Positions 36,261 through 43,749 of a DNA stretch of 64,000 bases are shown here, piece after piece. The notes under the pieces are model-generated. The model was not told where the DNA came from and did not search any database. It saw nothing but the letters and a program-made list of their open reading frames with translations. The stretch spans positions 223,478-287,477 of the forward strand of contig JAUXRP010000015.1 in NCBI GenBank assembly GCA_030681675.1, given 5' to 3'. Within the stretch, counting starts at the first letter, position 1. Each line of letters begins with the position of its first letter. The stretch is from Candidatus Planktophila sp. GTDB taxonomy: Bacteria; Actinomycetota; Actinomycetes; Nanopelagicales; Nanopelagicaceae. A program made the translations under genes and the position numbers.

Positions 36261-38205
36261 GACTACCTTCCTTTTGCGAATCGGAACCTCTGTACAAAAT
36301 GGCCGGGAATAGGACCCTGAGTAACGATAAGTCGAATAGTACCCATATGACGTTAATGACAGTAGCCAGGAGTGGTGCTCGACCTGTGGCATATCGTGCA
36401 GTACCTACGAATAGAGAAATCACGAATGCTGCAATAAATACAAGTTGCGGGTAGATAAGTTTCCAGTTTGGTGAGTTTTCGTTCCGAGTTTTTGGAGTAA
36501 CCACGAAGGTCATGGGTCTTTTGAAGTAAACATTCGCGAACGCGGAAGTAGTTGCTTTTATCCACACTGGGAATAACGCATAGCTGTACTGCTGCCCTCT
36601 CCACGTTGAAATGCCACGGCTGGCGAAGAGAAAAATCAGTTGGTTGGCAATCATGAACGGGATAAATCGTAAAAAGAATTCCACCGGATCTGTGCGAACT
36701 GGCAGTATGCCGAAACATAGAAAAATGATTGGGGCGGCAAAGTAGAAAAGAGCCGCAAATCCACTGAAGTAGCTCCACATCGTAGAAAAATACATAAGTC
36801 TTTGAGGCACCGACATACCCTTTTGAAAAATTGGATTTTCTTTCAGGAAAACTTGCATAGTTCCCTGCGCCCATCGGAGTCTTTGCGTAAGCATCGAACT
36901 CATGTCTTCGGGAGCTAATCCAATCGCCAGAGTCTCATGGTGATACACGCTCTTCCACTTCATTCCATGAAGGCGCATGCTAGTCGCCATATCTTCGGTA
37001 ATGGAGATTGTGGCAATTGGCATAATTGGAATCGCTTCGTGTGATCTGTCAACATCTAATGACTTGAGTAGCTCCATGACGGTACTTAGAGCAGCGAGTG
37101 GGCTCAAAGCTTCTGCTGGCAGTCCATCGAGAGTATTTTCTAAGTCATCGATCCACTCTGCGGCCCAGTTTGCATCGCTACTTTGTTCAATTCCAATTAT
37201 GTCTAAGTCGCGCTTGATCTGGTCTAAGTCGGCGAAGACCAGTGCATGAGAAATATATTCAACTCGATCACGCAGAATAAAAGTTGCCTCTCCAAGAGTT
37301 TTTCCATTGCTGATATTTTCTTGCGCTTCAACTACGGCTCCGAGAATTTGATCTAGCGCCTGGCGAAGTTGTTCATCAGATCGAGTTAGTTTTTTCTTCG
37401 CTGCCTTTATTATTTTCCCCGAATCGTTGAGAGACCTCTGTATGGCAGCTTCCAACTCGATGACATACCTTTTGACTCCAAGTTGCATGAGAGCTTCTCG
37501 CCGCAGAACGGCATTTGAGCCGCAGAAGTAGGCAGCACCCCAACCATCTTTACCTTGTTGAATAGGACCATAAAAAAGAGGCGCCTGACTGCCCAGAGGA
37601 TCTGAGATTGAAACATTGCCGAAAGTTTGTGGAGTTTGGACTAGTGCTACACGATCATCAAGAAAGTAGCCCAAAGTGTGATTGAGGATTTCAGGTGCTG
37701 GAACTTGATCGGCGTCCAAGATAAGAATGAATTCACCACTTGTTTGCATCAACGCATTATTTACATTGCCAGCTTTTGCATGCCGCGGGCGATTTTTCCA
37801 TTCGGCGCCGCGAGAGACATAGCCAATGCCTAGGGCCTGCGTTTGATGGAGCAACTCCTCACGTGCACCGTCATCCAAGATCCAAGTTTTATGCGGATAT
37901 CGAATTTTTTGAGCTGCGATGGCGGTATTCATGACCATTTCGATCGGCTCGTTGTATGTGGTAATGAATACATCGACAGTAAGGTCGATGGGTGCCGCTG
38001 GCGGCGCAGGTCTCGTTTTTGCACGCCATACAGTCATACTGAAAAATAGTGAATCAATGATGCTGTATGTCTCACAGATGACGAGCGGAACCGCAATCCA
38101 CCAAGCGCTCATATTCAGAGAAAATAGCCATCTCCATGTGACGTATGTGGTTCCAAGGAGTGCCGACGCGACAATGGAGATTCGGAGCGCCAACATTCGA
38201 TTCAT
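36244..38205 (-). CDS. Cellulose-synthase-like GT2 glycosyltransferase with extra helical domain
   Basis: A processive membrane glycosyltransferase of 653 residues. Two N-terminal helices (about 8-60) precede the GT-A domain: ILDDGA (109-114), DADQVP (164-169), FCGSNAVLRREAL (227-239), then SITED (401-405) and QRLRWAQGT (441-449). Several membrane helices follow (about 470-560, 585-600, 615-640). In BcsA the FCGS and TED motifs are separated by only about 15 residues. Here about 150 mostly charged, helical residues (about 245-395) lie between them. No C-terminal PilZ domain is visible, so c-di-GMP control is not expected. It is operonic with STAS and RsbW-like genes and divergent from galU, which makes UDP-glucose. 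The polymer is unknown. Confidence 0.88.
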   Translation of the reverse strand: MNRMLALRISIVASALLGTTYVTWRWLFSLNMSAWWIAVPLVICETYSIIDSLFFSMTVWRAKTRPAPPAAPIDLTVDVFITTYNEPIEMVMNTAIAAQKIRYPHKTWILDDGAREELLHQTQALGIGYVSRGAEWKNRPRHAKAGNVNNALMQTSGEFILILDADQVPAPEILNHTLGYFLDDRVALVQTPQTFGNVSISDPLGSQAPLFYGPIQQGKDGWGAAYFCGSNAVLRREALMQLGVKRYVIELEAAIQRSLNDSGKIIKAAKKKLTRSDEQLRQALDQILGAVVEAQENISNGKTLGEATFILRDRVEYISHALVFADLDQIKRDLDIIGIEQSSDANWAAEWIDDLENTLDGLPAEALSPLAALSTVMELLKSLDVDRSHEAIPIMPIATISITEDMATSMRLHGMKWKSVYHHETLAIGLAPEDMSSMLTQRLRWAQGTMQVFLKENPIFQKGMSVPQRLMYFSTMWSYFSGFAALFYFAAPIIFLCFGILPVRTDPVEFFLRFIPFMIANQLIFLFASRGISTWRGQQYSYALFPVWIKATTSAFANVYFKRPMTFVVTPKTRNENSPNWKLIYPQLVFIAAFVISLFVGTARYATGRAPLLATVINVIWVLFDLSLLRVLFPAILYRGSDSQKEGSHGNNT

Positions 38206-38336
38206 ATTTAGGTCCTTTTTTAACTCGACCGGCGATTAGAGAATGAACGCGACTTTTCGAAAATGGCGGAAAAAGATTTGTCACAATTATAGATGGGCTC
38301 AGCAATAAATATCTAGTAAATGACCGAAAGTGCCCA

Positions 38337-38342
38337 TAGGCT
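38337..38342 (+). promoter_or_regulatory. -10 element of galU, leaderless
   Basis: TAGGCT, exactly six bases, ATG 38349, without a Shine-Dalgarno. Confidence 0.5.
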
Positions 38343-38348
38343 TGTGCA

Positions 38349-39140
38349 ATGCATATACGGAAAGCGGTCATTCCAGCAGCCGGTCGTGGAACTCGACTGG
38401 AGCGCATCACTTTAGTAAATGCGAAGGAGCTCATTCCCCTCGTAGATCGTCCCGCAATTGATTGGATTGTTAAAGAAGCGACGTCGGCCGGTATCGAAGA
38501 ACTATGTATTGTCACGAGCGCTAACAAACTTGCCGCGCTGTATGCCCACACCGAAGATCTTCCGATTCAGGTCACGTATTTAATTCAATCAAAACCCAAG
38601 GGCTTAGGTCATGCTGTGCAAGTTGCGCGTGATTGGTGTGAGGATGACGCCTTTGCGCTCTTACTTCCAGATGATCTTGTGATGGGCGATCCAATATTGA
38701 CTCGATTGGTTCAACACGTTGCAAGCACAGGCAAGTCCACTTTGGCTCTTACTGAAGTACCCCAGGAAAAGGCACATTTATATGGAGTGGCAGCGGGTAT
38801 GAACGAAGGCGGTGTTGTCCAAATTTCAGATCTCGTTGAAAAACCACCGAGCGGAACGGAACCTTCAAATCTCTCTGTCACCGGTCGGTACGTACTTACT
38901 CCAGAGCTATGGCCGTTTTTGGAGAAAGTTCAGCCAGGAGCAGGCGGAGAAATCCAGTTGACTGATGCTCTACGTGGATTGGCTCATCAAGGCAAACTCT
39001 CAGGCCTAATTACTCAAGGAATGCGTCATGACTTAGGGTCTGCCGAATCATGGCTGAAAGCAAACATCGCATATGGCGCAGAGGTTTACGGAAAAGATTG
39101 GTTGGACGATTTTCACGCGTTGATAAATAAAAGCTCTTAA
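38349..39140 (+). CDS. galU: UTP-glucose-1-phosphate uridylyltransferase
   Basis: Makes UDP-glucose from UTP and glucose-1-phosphate. It has the nucleotidyltransferase loop PAAGRGTRLERIT, the metal/sugar-site Lys in NAKELIPLVDRPAIDW, LLPDDLVMG and GEIQLTDALR near the C-terminus. At 263 residues it is slightly shorter than most GalU. It is divergent from the GT2 transferase (143 bp), so it could supply its donor, and it would also serve the Leloir genes elsewhere in the window. The 3' end abuts a pseudogene scar. Confidence 0.9.
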   Translation: MHIRKAVIPAAGRGTRLERITLVNAKELIPLVDRPAIDWIVKEATSAGIEELCIVTSANKLAALYAHTEDLPIQVTYLIQSKPKGLGHAVQVARDWCEDDAFALLLPDDLVMGDPILTRLVQHVASTGKSTLALTEVPQEKAHLYGVAAGMNEGGVVQISDLVEKPPSGTEPSNLSVTGRYVLTPELWPFLEKVQPGAGGEIQLTDALRGLAHQGKLSGLITQGMRHDLGSAESWLKANIAYGAEVYGKDWLDDFHALINKSS

Positions 39141-39158
39141 GCTCCGCGAGTTAACTTT

Positions 39159-39285
39159 TAAGAGGATTCGATTTTCCAATCCGAACCGGCCTCAGAATCT
39201 TTGATAGTGACCTTTAACTCCATAAGGCGATTTCTAATGGCATCGGCCTCTTACCTTCGCCCACCAGTGCGAGCGGCTTGGCGGG
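39159..39285 (-). pseudogene. 3' remnant of an S51-like/CysRS-tail gene
   Basis: The sequence is closely similar to the 3' end of the intact gene at 40874-42040, including a long identical run around GACCTTTAACTCCATAAGGC and a few bases beyond the stop. Only about 42 codons remain. An in-frame TAA replaces a Trp codon about 28 codons from the end, so it is dead. Homology stops at about 39285, where it joins the aldolase remnant. Confidence 0.8.
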
Positions 39286-39383
39286 TTTTGACAGAGGGCT
39301 TAAACATAAATCAGAGCGAGAAGGAGTTTAATCAATTACTAGATAGTTCTATTCAGAGCAACTTTGAGGCCTCTGTTAAGTAG
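39283..39383 (+). pseudogene. 3' remnant of a class I aldolase gene
   Basis: Encodes RVLTEGLNINQSEKEFNQLL followed by SIQSNFEAS, matching the last about 33 residues of the intact aldolase at 33071-33970. It is clearly diverged from that gene, so it came from a different copy. No upstream part is present. It is fused head to head with the S51/CysRS-tail remnant, with a few shared bases (CGG) at the junction. Confidence 0.8.
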
Positions 39384-39469
39384 TTATATAGTTGGTAATG
39401 TGACCTTGCAGGTCCATGGTTTTAAGAGTACTTTGGCATAAATAGGGAAAGCATTGACAGGGAAGCGCT

Positions 39470-40498
39470 ATGGTAGCAATGGCGAGAAAGTGTCGAACAA
39501 TCTTCATCACCCTTGTGCTCATTATCTCGATGGGACCCTCAATGAGCGTGAGTGCATCGGCTGCTGAAGCGTATCGCTCTGGTCATCCACCGCAGATTAT
39601 ATCCGCGGTTTTTGATGAACAGAGAAGACTCAAAGTGCAGTACAAAGCCGATGATGGCCTTACCTATGGCGGAAAGGTTTATTTAGATAATAACCCATTG
39701 AACGCTCCAGCCCCCATCAAAGACACTTATTATGGGGATTTTATGCACTGTAATAAAAAATCTAACTGTTTAATCCGATGGACATTACCGGTCGCTCCAG
39801 ATGCCGAATCATATACTTTCATTTCTGAGTCACTAGATCCAGTTCGATTTCCTGACGGAACATATTATGTACAGGTTGAGACTTATAATGAAGATCCATA
39901 TCCAAGCACACGAATGTGGGAGAATTCGGCCGTCTCAGTCGTGCAACTGACTACCTTGACAAGCTCTGCCTCTTTTAATCTCGAGAAGCTTGCATCCATG
40001 AAGTTACCTGTTGATAATGGCTCAGTACCTTGTCTCATACTTCGCAGCCGTATAACTCTTGGCAATCGTTTAGTTGCCGGTATAAATATGGAAGTCGAAA
40101 AGTTGAAAACAGAATTTAAGAAAGAAAAAATCCCTTCTATAAAACTAAAAGCCAAAATAGCATGGTATTCGGAATGGATGAGTGAAGTATCGGATATGCG
40201 AGAGACGGATAAAACGAATGCTAATTTAGCCTGTGGTACGGCTCCATCATTGGTGGCATTTGATGGAACTTTTATCCCGATACCTATACCACCTTCAAAT
40301 GGTAAGTCGGCTTGCACAAAAATTCGAACTAATTTAAATTATCTCAATCAGGAGCTAAAGAAAGTCGTTAATAACATATCTGTGACCAGCAGAGGCCAAG
40401 CGGTCCGTATAAAGCAATTAGAGGTCCGTTTTAATCAATTATCCGCAAGCTTGGGGAAATCTTGGCCGAGCGCACTGAAGGATTGCAACCCGATTTAA
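39470..40498 (+). CDS. Secreted protein of unknown function
   Basis: A 342-residue exported protein that I do not recognise. It has a signal peptide (about 1-30, hydrophobic core FITLVLIISMG, likely cut after the SASAAEA region), a beta-rich segment (about 40-170) resembling Ig-like extracellular folds, and a Lys-rich helical or coiled-coil segment (about 205-245). A Pro-rich linker (IPIPIPPS) and a final Lys/Asn-rich helical part with a C-terminal Cys follow. GGGAAG precedes the ATG; a second ATG is 3 codons in. It sits between pseudogene scars and may be recently acquired. Confidence 0.6.
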   Translation: MVAMARKCRTIFITLVLIISMGPSMSVSASAAEAYRSGHPPQIISAVFDEQRRLKVQYKADDGLTYGGKVYLDNNPLNAPAPIKDTYYGDFMHCNKKSNCLIRWTLPVAPDAESYTFISESLDPVRFPDGTYYVQVETYNEDPYPSTRMWENSAVSVVQLTTLTSSASFNLEKLASMKLPVDNGSVPCLILRSRITLGNRLVAGINMEVEKLKTEFKKEKIPSIKLKAKIAWYSEWMSEVSDMRETDKTNANLACGTAPSLVAFDGTFIPIPIPPSNGKSACTKIRTNLNYLNQELKKVVNNISVTSRGQAVRIKQLEVRFNQLSASLGKSWPSALKDCNPI

Positions 40499-40631
40499 AG
40501 TTCAAAATTATTCGACAATAAGAGTAGGTACAAAAAGATAGATACCTAGTCCATTCAAATCCCACTTACCATTGAATTCTAATGGTTTGAGGAATTCTTG
40601 AAATAATCCGAGGTATCTCCAATCATTTGAG
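40499..40631. other. Intergenic sequence, no supported gene
   Basis: The region between the secreted protein and the SRPBCC remnant. A 60-codon frame on the minus strand (40508-40690) runs across the remnant in another frame and has no family resemblance or start signal. I see no RNA structure here. Confidence 0.5.
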
Positions 40632-40826
40632 TTACAATCCAATTTTTTGCCCGAGTCCTGCATCGACTGTAGTATCCATATGACCGCCACCCATTATCCA
40701 CGATGACTTGCTCATGTGTGACGAAAGACGGGTGTGATCATCTAAGAAGGCAAATACCTCGCCCACTTCAGCAGCGATTAATATTTCCTTTTTATAATGT
40801 CGTTTATAAGTTCTATTGTTACTGAG
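40632..40826 (-). pseudogene. Truncated SRPBCC/polyketide-cyclase-like gene
   Basis: Sixty-five codons open on the minus strand read ...KKEILIAAEVGEVFAFLDD, HTRLSSHMSKSSWIMGGG, then HMDTTVDAG and an early stop. This is the N-terminal pattern of a SRPBCC family known for FAFLDDHxRLSxHM and MMGGGxM. Real members continue for about 100 more residues, and there is no ATG/GTG/TTG upstream before the frame closes in the tRNA-like fragment. It is truncated at both ends. Confidence 0.65.
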
Positions 40827-40846
40827 CTACCGCCACTACAGGGGAG
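40821..40846 (-). pseudogene. 5' fragment of tRNA-Met with its upstream flank
   Basis: ACTGAGCTACCGCC (plus strand) followed after 6 bases by GGGGAG matches 35324-35349 with the same spacing. It covers the 5' acceptor strand, D-stem start and promoter-proximal flank of tRNA-Met, in the same orientation. The rest of the tRNA is missing. Confidence 0.65.
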
Positions 40847-40873
40847 TACTTTATAAGGTTCGTGAATTAACTT

Positions 40874-42040
40874 CTAAAAGGATTCGATTTTCCAGTCCGA
40901 GCCAACCTCTGAATCCTTGATTGTGACCTTTAACTCCATAAGGCGATTTCTAATGGCATCGGCGTCATCCCACCGCCCAGCAGTGCGCGCGGCCTGTCGA
41001 GCTTGCAGAAGTGCTTCGATATATGGACCTACTACGGACATAATGTCAACGCGTGGACTTGCGGCAATATTGCCAAGGCGGGTGATTAAAGAGTGCACTG
41101 CAACTCGAGTCTGGATGTCGCGATCTAACTCATCTAAATCCAGAAGTGCCTCAACTGCGGCATTGACTTCACCAGATTCTAGGAGCGCTTCAACTTGACG
41201 GGGATTGACCTTAAATAATTGTGCTGGAGTCTTTTGAACAATAGAACTTCCGGTGTGAGCGATTATCTCTTCAAAAGTAGCTGATTCACCGCTGTTTACA
41301 ATCCATGATTCACCGTGATGGCGGATTGTCATTTGACCAAGACCAAAAACGCTGGCAACACGTGTATCTAAATCAAAACTGACTCCAGTATGACCATCGA
41401 CACCGATGATAAAAGTTTCTGAAGGCAAAATACTTTCTAACACTCTCAAACGTTTTTCTCCGATATAACAAAAACGAGTGTCGTGATTTGCGCCTTCGGA
41501 ATTATCAAAATGTGGGACAACTGCCGCTGACATTCCAGTGTGATGTTCAAGAAGATTCAGTCCATCAAGCCAATGGGGGTCCTGCCCAACTTTGTACATC
41601 TCATAGACCGGAATTGTGTGAGATCCAACAGTTAAAGCGGCGGCAGAGGCAAAAACTAAAGTTCCACGAGTTAGCACTTCATTAAAATGCGGAGTCAGCC
41701 CTAGCTCTCGCCAAACTTTCAATGCATAACTAGGGCTACCAGGGCCGGCAAAGAGCCAGTCAGAATCACGAACTGCGTTGACTGCTTTAGCTAATTCTGC
41801 GCTACTTATATGAGTGTTTCGTAAAGAGATTACGCCAACTGGGTGACCAACTGAGATTTCAAAGTACTCACTTAACTTGGAGGTTAAAACTTCGGCATTT
41901 TCTTGAAAGCCAAATGGAGTATCAAGAACGTTTAAAACTGAATTTTTAGAGGTCTTCAAATCCGAAATCATGCGCTGATGAGGTGTGACCATCGTTGGGC
42001 TGGTTTCCCCAGAGCCCATAACTACAATTGCACGCGCCAT
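40874..42040 (-). CDS. S51-peptidase-like domain fused to a CysRS-type C-terminal tail
   Basis: A 388-residue protein. The N-terminal about 260 residues have the type 1 glutamine-amidotransferase / peptidase S51 layout (VVMGSGETSPTM, DTPFGFQENAE, FAGPGSPSYALKVW, then the elbow FASAAALTVG, in which the nucleophile may be Ser). The C-terminal part (about 285-388) is helical and ends ARTAGRWDDADAIRNRLMEL, then TIKDSEVGSDW, which matches the C-terminal tail of cysteinyl-tRNA synthetases. Function unknown; a hydrolase acting with tRNA or cysteine metabolism is speculation. Its 3' end is duplicated as a remnant at 39159. Confidence 0.75.
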   Translation of the reverse strand: MARAIVVMGSGETSPTMVTPHQRMISDLKTSKNSVLNVLDTPFGFQENAEVLTSKLSEYFEISVGHPVGVISLRNTHISSAELAKAVNAVRDSDWLFAGPGSPSYALKVWRELGLTPHFNEVLTRGTLVFASAAALTVGSHTIPVYEMYKVGQDPHWLDGLNLLEHHTGMSAAVVPHFDNSEGANHDTRFCYIGEKRLRVLESILPSETFIIGVDGHTGVSFDLDTRVASVFGLGQMTIRHHGESWIVNSGESATFEEIIAHTGSSIVQKTPAQLFKVNPRQVEALLESGEVNAAVEALLDLDELDRDIQTRVAVHSLITRLGNIAASPRVDIMSVVGPYIEALLQARQAARTAGRWDDADAIRNRLMELKVTIKDSEVGSDWKIESF

Positions 42041-42088
42041 ATCTCCATCATGGCACTAAAAAGAGCGATCTTCATCTTGATATGCCAC

Positions 42089-42094
42089 TAAACT
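42089..42094 (+). promoter_or_regulatory. -10 element of the M23 gene, leaderless
   Basis: TAAACT, seven bases, ATG 42102, without a Shine-Dalgarno. Confidence 0.4.
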
Positions 42095-42101
42095 CGACCC
42101 T

Positions 42102-42704
42102 ATGACAAGGTTCTTAAGACGGTTTTCTATTCTCACTTTCTTGGGCGGCCTCGTAATATCTCAAACAGTGAACGCCGTAGCTGCTCCAATCTATGTTTTC
42201 CCCGTCGCTGGTTGCGCGGTTAACTACGCGCGCGCCCACCATGATTACGCCGCCACAGATATTTTGGCAAAGGCAGGGTGCAAGTTTGTCGCTCCGATTA
42301 ATGGTGTTATTGATGAGGTAAATCGAGTCGATCGGTGGAGTGGCAAGTCGAATCTAGGTATAGATCGTGGCGGACTATATGTTTCTATCATTGGCGAAGA
42401 TGGCGTGCGTTACTACGGCTCTCATCTGCGTTCCATACATGCCAGCATTGAGCCAGGGGTAGTAGTGGTTGCAGGCCGTCGGCTGGGGAGTATCGGGGCG
42501 ACCGGTAGCGCTCGCGGAACTTCGCCGCACTTACACTTTGGAATCTCGTGGCCGACTGCCGCTGATACATGGTGGGTGCGTCGTGGAGAGGTTATGCCCT
42601 GGAAATATTTAGATGCCTGGAAAAAAGGCAGAGATTTATCGCCTGTAAAAGAGGTTGACTCTAGAAAATTAAAAGTTGGTGAGATTCCACCGGTTCCGAA
42701 GTAG
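42102..42704 (+). CDS. Secreted M23-family metallopeptidase
   Basis: A 200-residue exported LytM-type endopeptidase-like protein with a signal peptide (about 1-28, ending AVAA). Zinc ligands are His47 and Asp53 (HHDYAATD), His108 (YGSHL) and the HxH pair His143/His145 (HLHF), so the site appears complete. It likely cuts peptidoglycan cross-links. Unlike the similar-sized secreted protein at 31885, its metal motifs are intact. It is followed by a strong bidirectional terminator before the convergent cspA. Confidence 0.88.
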   Translation: MTRFLRRFSILTFLGGLVISQTVNAVAAPIYVFPVAGCAVNYARAHHDYAATDILAKAGCKFVAPINGVIDEVNRVDRWSGKSNLGIDRGGLYVSIIGEDGVRYYGSHLRSIHASIEPGVVVVAGRRLGSIGATGSARGTSPHLHFGISWPTAADTWWVRRGEVMPWKYLDAWKKGRDLSPVKEVDSRKLKVGEIPPVPK

Positions 42705-42708
42705 AAAA

Positions 42709-42742
42709 AAATAACCCTCACTGTCACCAGTGAGGGTTATTT
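42709..42742. terminator. Bidirectional intrinsic terminator
   Basis: A 15-bp perfect stem with 4-nt loop (AATAACCCTCACTG / CAGTGAGGGTTATT), flanked by an A run on the left and Ts on the right. It serves the M23 gene on the plus strand and cspA on the minus strand. Confidence 0.92.
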
Positions 42743-42757
42743 ATAAAGCGGTGTTAA

Positions 42758-42961
42758 TTAGGCAGGGTTTACTGCATCGGCCTGAGGACCCTTTGGACCC
42801 TGTACGACCTCAAATGAAACTGCCTGACCCTCTTCAAGAGACTTGTAACCGTTTCCTTGAATTGCTGAGTAGTGAACGAATACATCTTGTCCGCCACCAT
42901 CAACTGCAATGAAACCAAAACCCTTTTCAGAGTTGAACCACTTAACTGTGCCTGTTGCCAT
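42758..42961 (-). CDS. cspA: Cold-shock protein
   Basis: A 67-residue OB-fold RNA chaperone: [12 protein letters not shown] carries RNP1 and DVFVHYSAI carries RNP2. It ends in the terminator region shared with the M23 gene. GAAGGAAAAG lies just before the ATG. The 261-bp gap to the next gene leaves room for a long 5' leader of the kind that gives cold control, but I could not define it. Confidence 0.95.
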   Translation of the reverse strand: MATGTVKWFNSEKGFGFIAVDGGGQDVFVHYSAIQGNGYKSLEEGQAVSFEVVQGPKGPQADAVNPA

Positions 42962-43161
42962 GTTTTTACTTTTCCTTCGATATGTGGGTGTTCGAGAGAT
43001 CCTCGACCACGGTCTTCCTCTTGCGCCAGCGATACCGAATATGTATTACATGAAACGGGTACTGATTAAGCGTCGGACTGAGACCAACTGTAGCGCCTAT
43101 AGGCTCGGATACCTAAAGTGGGAGTGGACAGTTTGAGTCGTGCGGGTGTCTAATTAAGGTA

Positions 43162-43213
43162 CTAGCAGGAGCATAAGGCGGCCGGGGAAGGTCGCAATCG
43201 GCGTCCTTGCTAG
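43162..43213 (+). promoter_or_regulatory. 5'-leader hairpin next to the DUF3145 start
   Basis: CTAGCAGGA (43162-43170) pairs with TCCTTGCTAG (43204-43213) with one bulged base, enclosing a GC-rich loop. The second arm touches the GGAG ribosome site (43213-43216), so folding could affect translation. A TTGAGT...TAAGGT promoter-like pair (43133-43160) lies just upstream. Confidence 0.45.
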
Positions 43214-43222
43214 GAGTTTTTA

Positions 43223-43732
43223 ATGCAACGATTAACTCGCACCTCGAAGGCTTTAGCCGTCAGGGGTCAACTAACCATTCACAGCGCACCTTCAGCGCTG
43301 CGCAGCCATATTGATTGGGCATTGGCAGAGCTGCTTGGTAGCACCCTCGCCCCTCACTGGACACCGCAAATACTCAAAGCCGGAACTTTCAAATCAGTTA
43401 TCGCATGGCGAGATCGTGAAGGTGTCGCGGCGGCGATTGCAAGTGCGCTTCGAAGTTGGCACTACATTTACTTTGAAGTTATTGAGGACACTAACGATGG
43501 GGGAGAGCTCTTTCGATTTACTCCTGATCTAGGAATTCATCGAGCATTGACCGACTTAACTGGCGCTGTTGTCATGAGTGAAAATCAAATTAATTCAGTT
43601 TTAGCCAATAGTTTTGATGAAGAGTCAATTCGTGCTGGATTAGCTTTAATTATTGGAAATGACTGGGAAATTGAACTTGAACGCTTTCGTGGGGTCAATC
43701 ACCAGGAGCTTTCCCACCTTCGCGCAATTTAA
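43223..43732 (+). CDS. DUF3145 family protein
   Basis: A 169-residue actinobacterial protein of unknown biochemical role. Family features are RGQLTIHSAPSALRSHIDWAL at the start, HWTPQILKAGTFKSVIAWRD, WHYIYFEVIEDTNDGGE and the closing LERFRGV. In Streptomyces-type genomes this gene lies next to the fatty-acid synthesis cluster, and here that cluster is 2.2 kb away, which suggests a link to lipid synthesis. GGAG is 6 bp before the ATG. Confidence 0.85.
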   Translation: MQRLTRTSKALAVRGQLTIHSAPSALRSHIDWALAELLGSTLAPHWTPQILKAGTFKSVIAWRDREGVAAAIASALRSWHYIYFEVIEDTNDGGELFRFTPDLGIHRALTDLTGAVVMSENQINSVLANSFDEESIRAGLALIIGNDWEIELERFRGVNHQELSHLRAI

Positions 43733-43737
43733 GCGAA

Positions 43738-43743
43738 TATAGT
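43738..43743 (+). promoter_or_regulatory. -10 element of the SIMPL gene, leaderless
   Basis: TATAGT, six bases, ATG 43750. Confidence 0.5.
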
Positions 43744-43749
43744 TGCAGC

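Noticed and set aside
36260..36392. Longer N-terminus for the STAS protein (start at 36392)
   Set aside because: The added 44 residues are an off-frame reading of the glycosyltransferase C-terminus; the STAS fold begins at 36260.
40508..40690. Sixty-codon frame on the minus strand
   Set aside because: No family resemblance, and it crosses the SRPBCC remnant in another frame inside a degraded region.
35340..40820. Prophage or integrative element next to tRNA-Met
   Set aside because: No integrase, transposase, phage structural or transfer gene is present; only a diverged repeat remains, so it is reported as a scar and not as an element.
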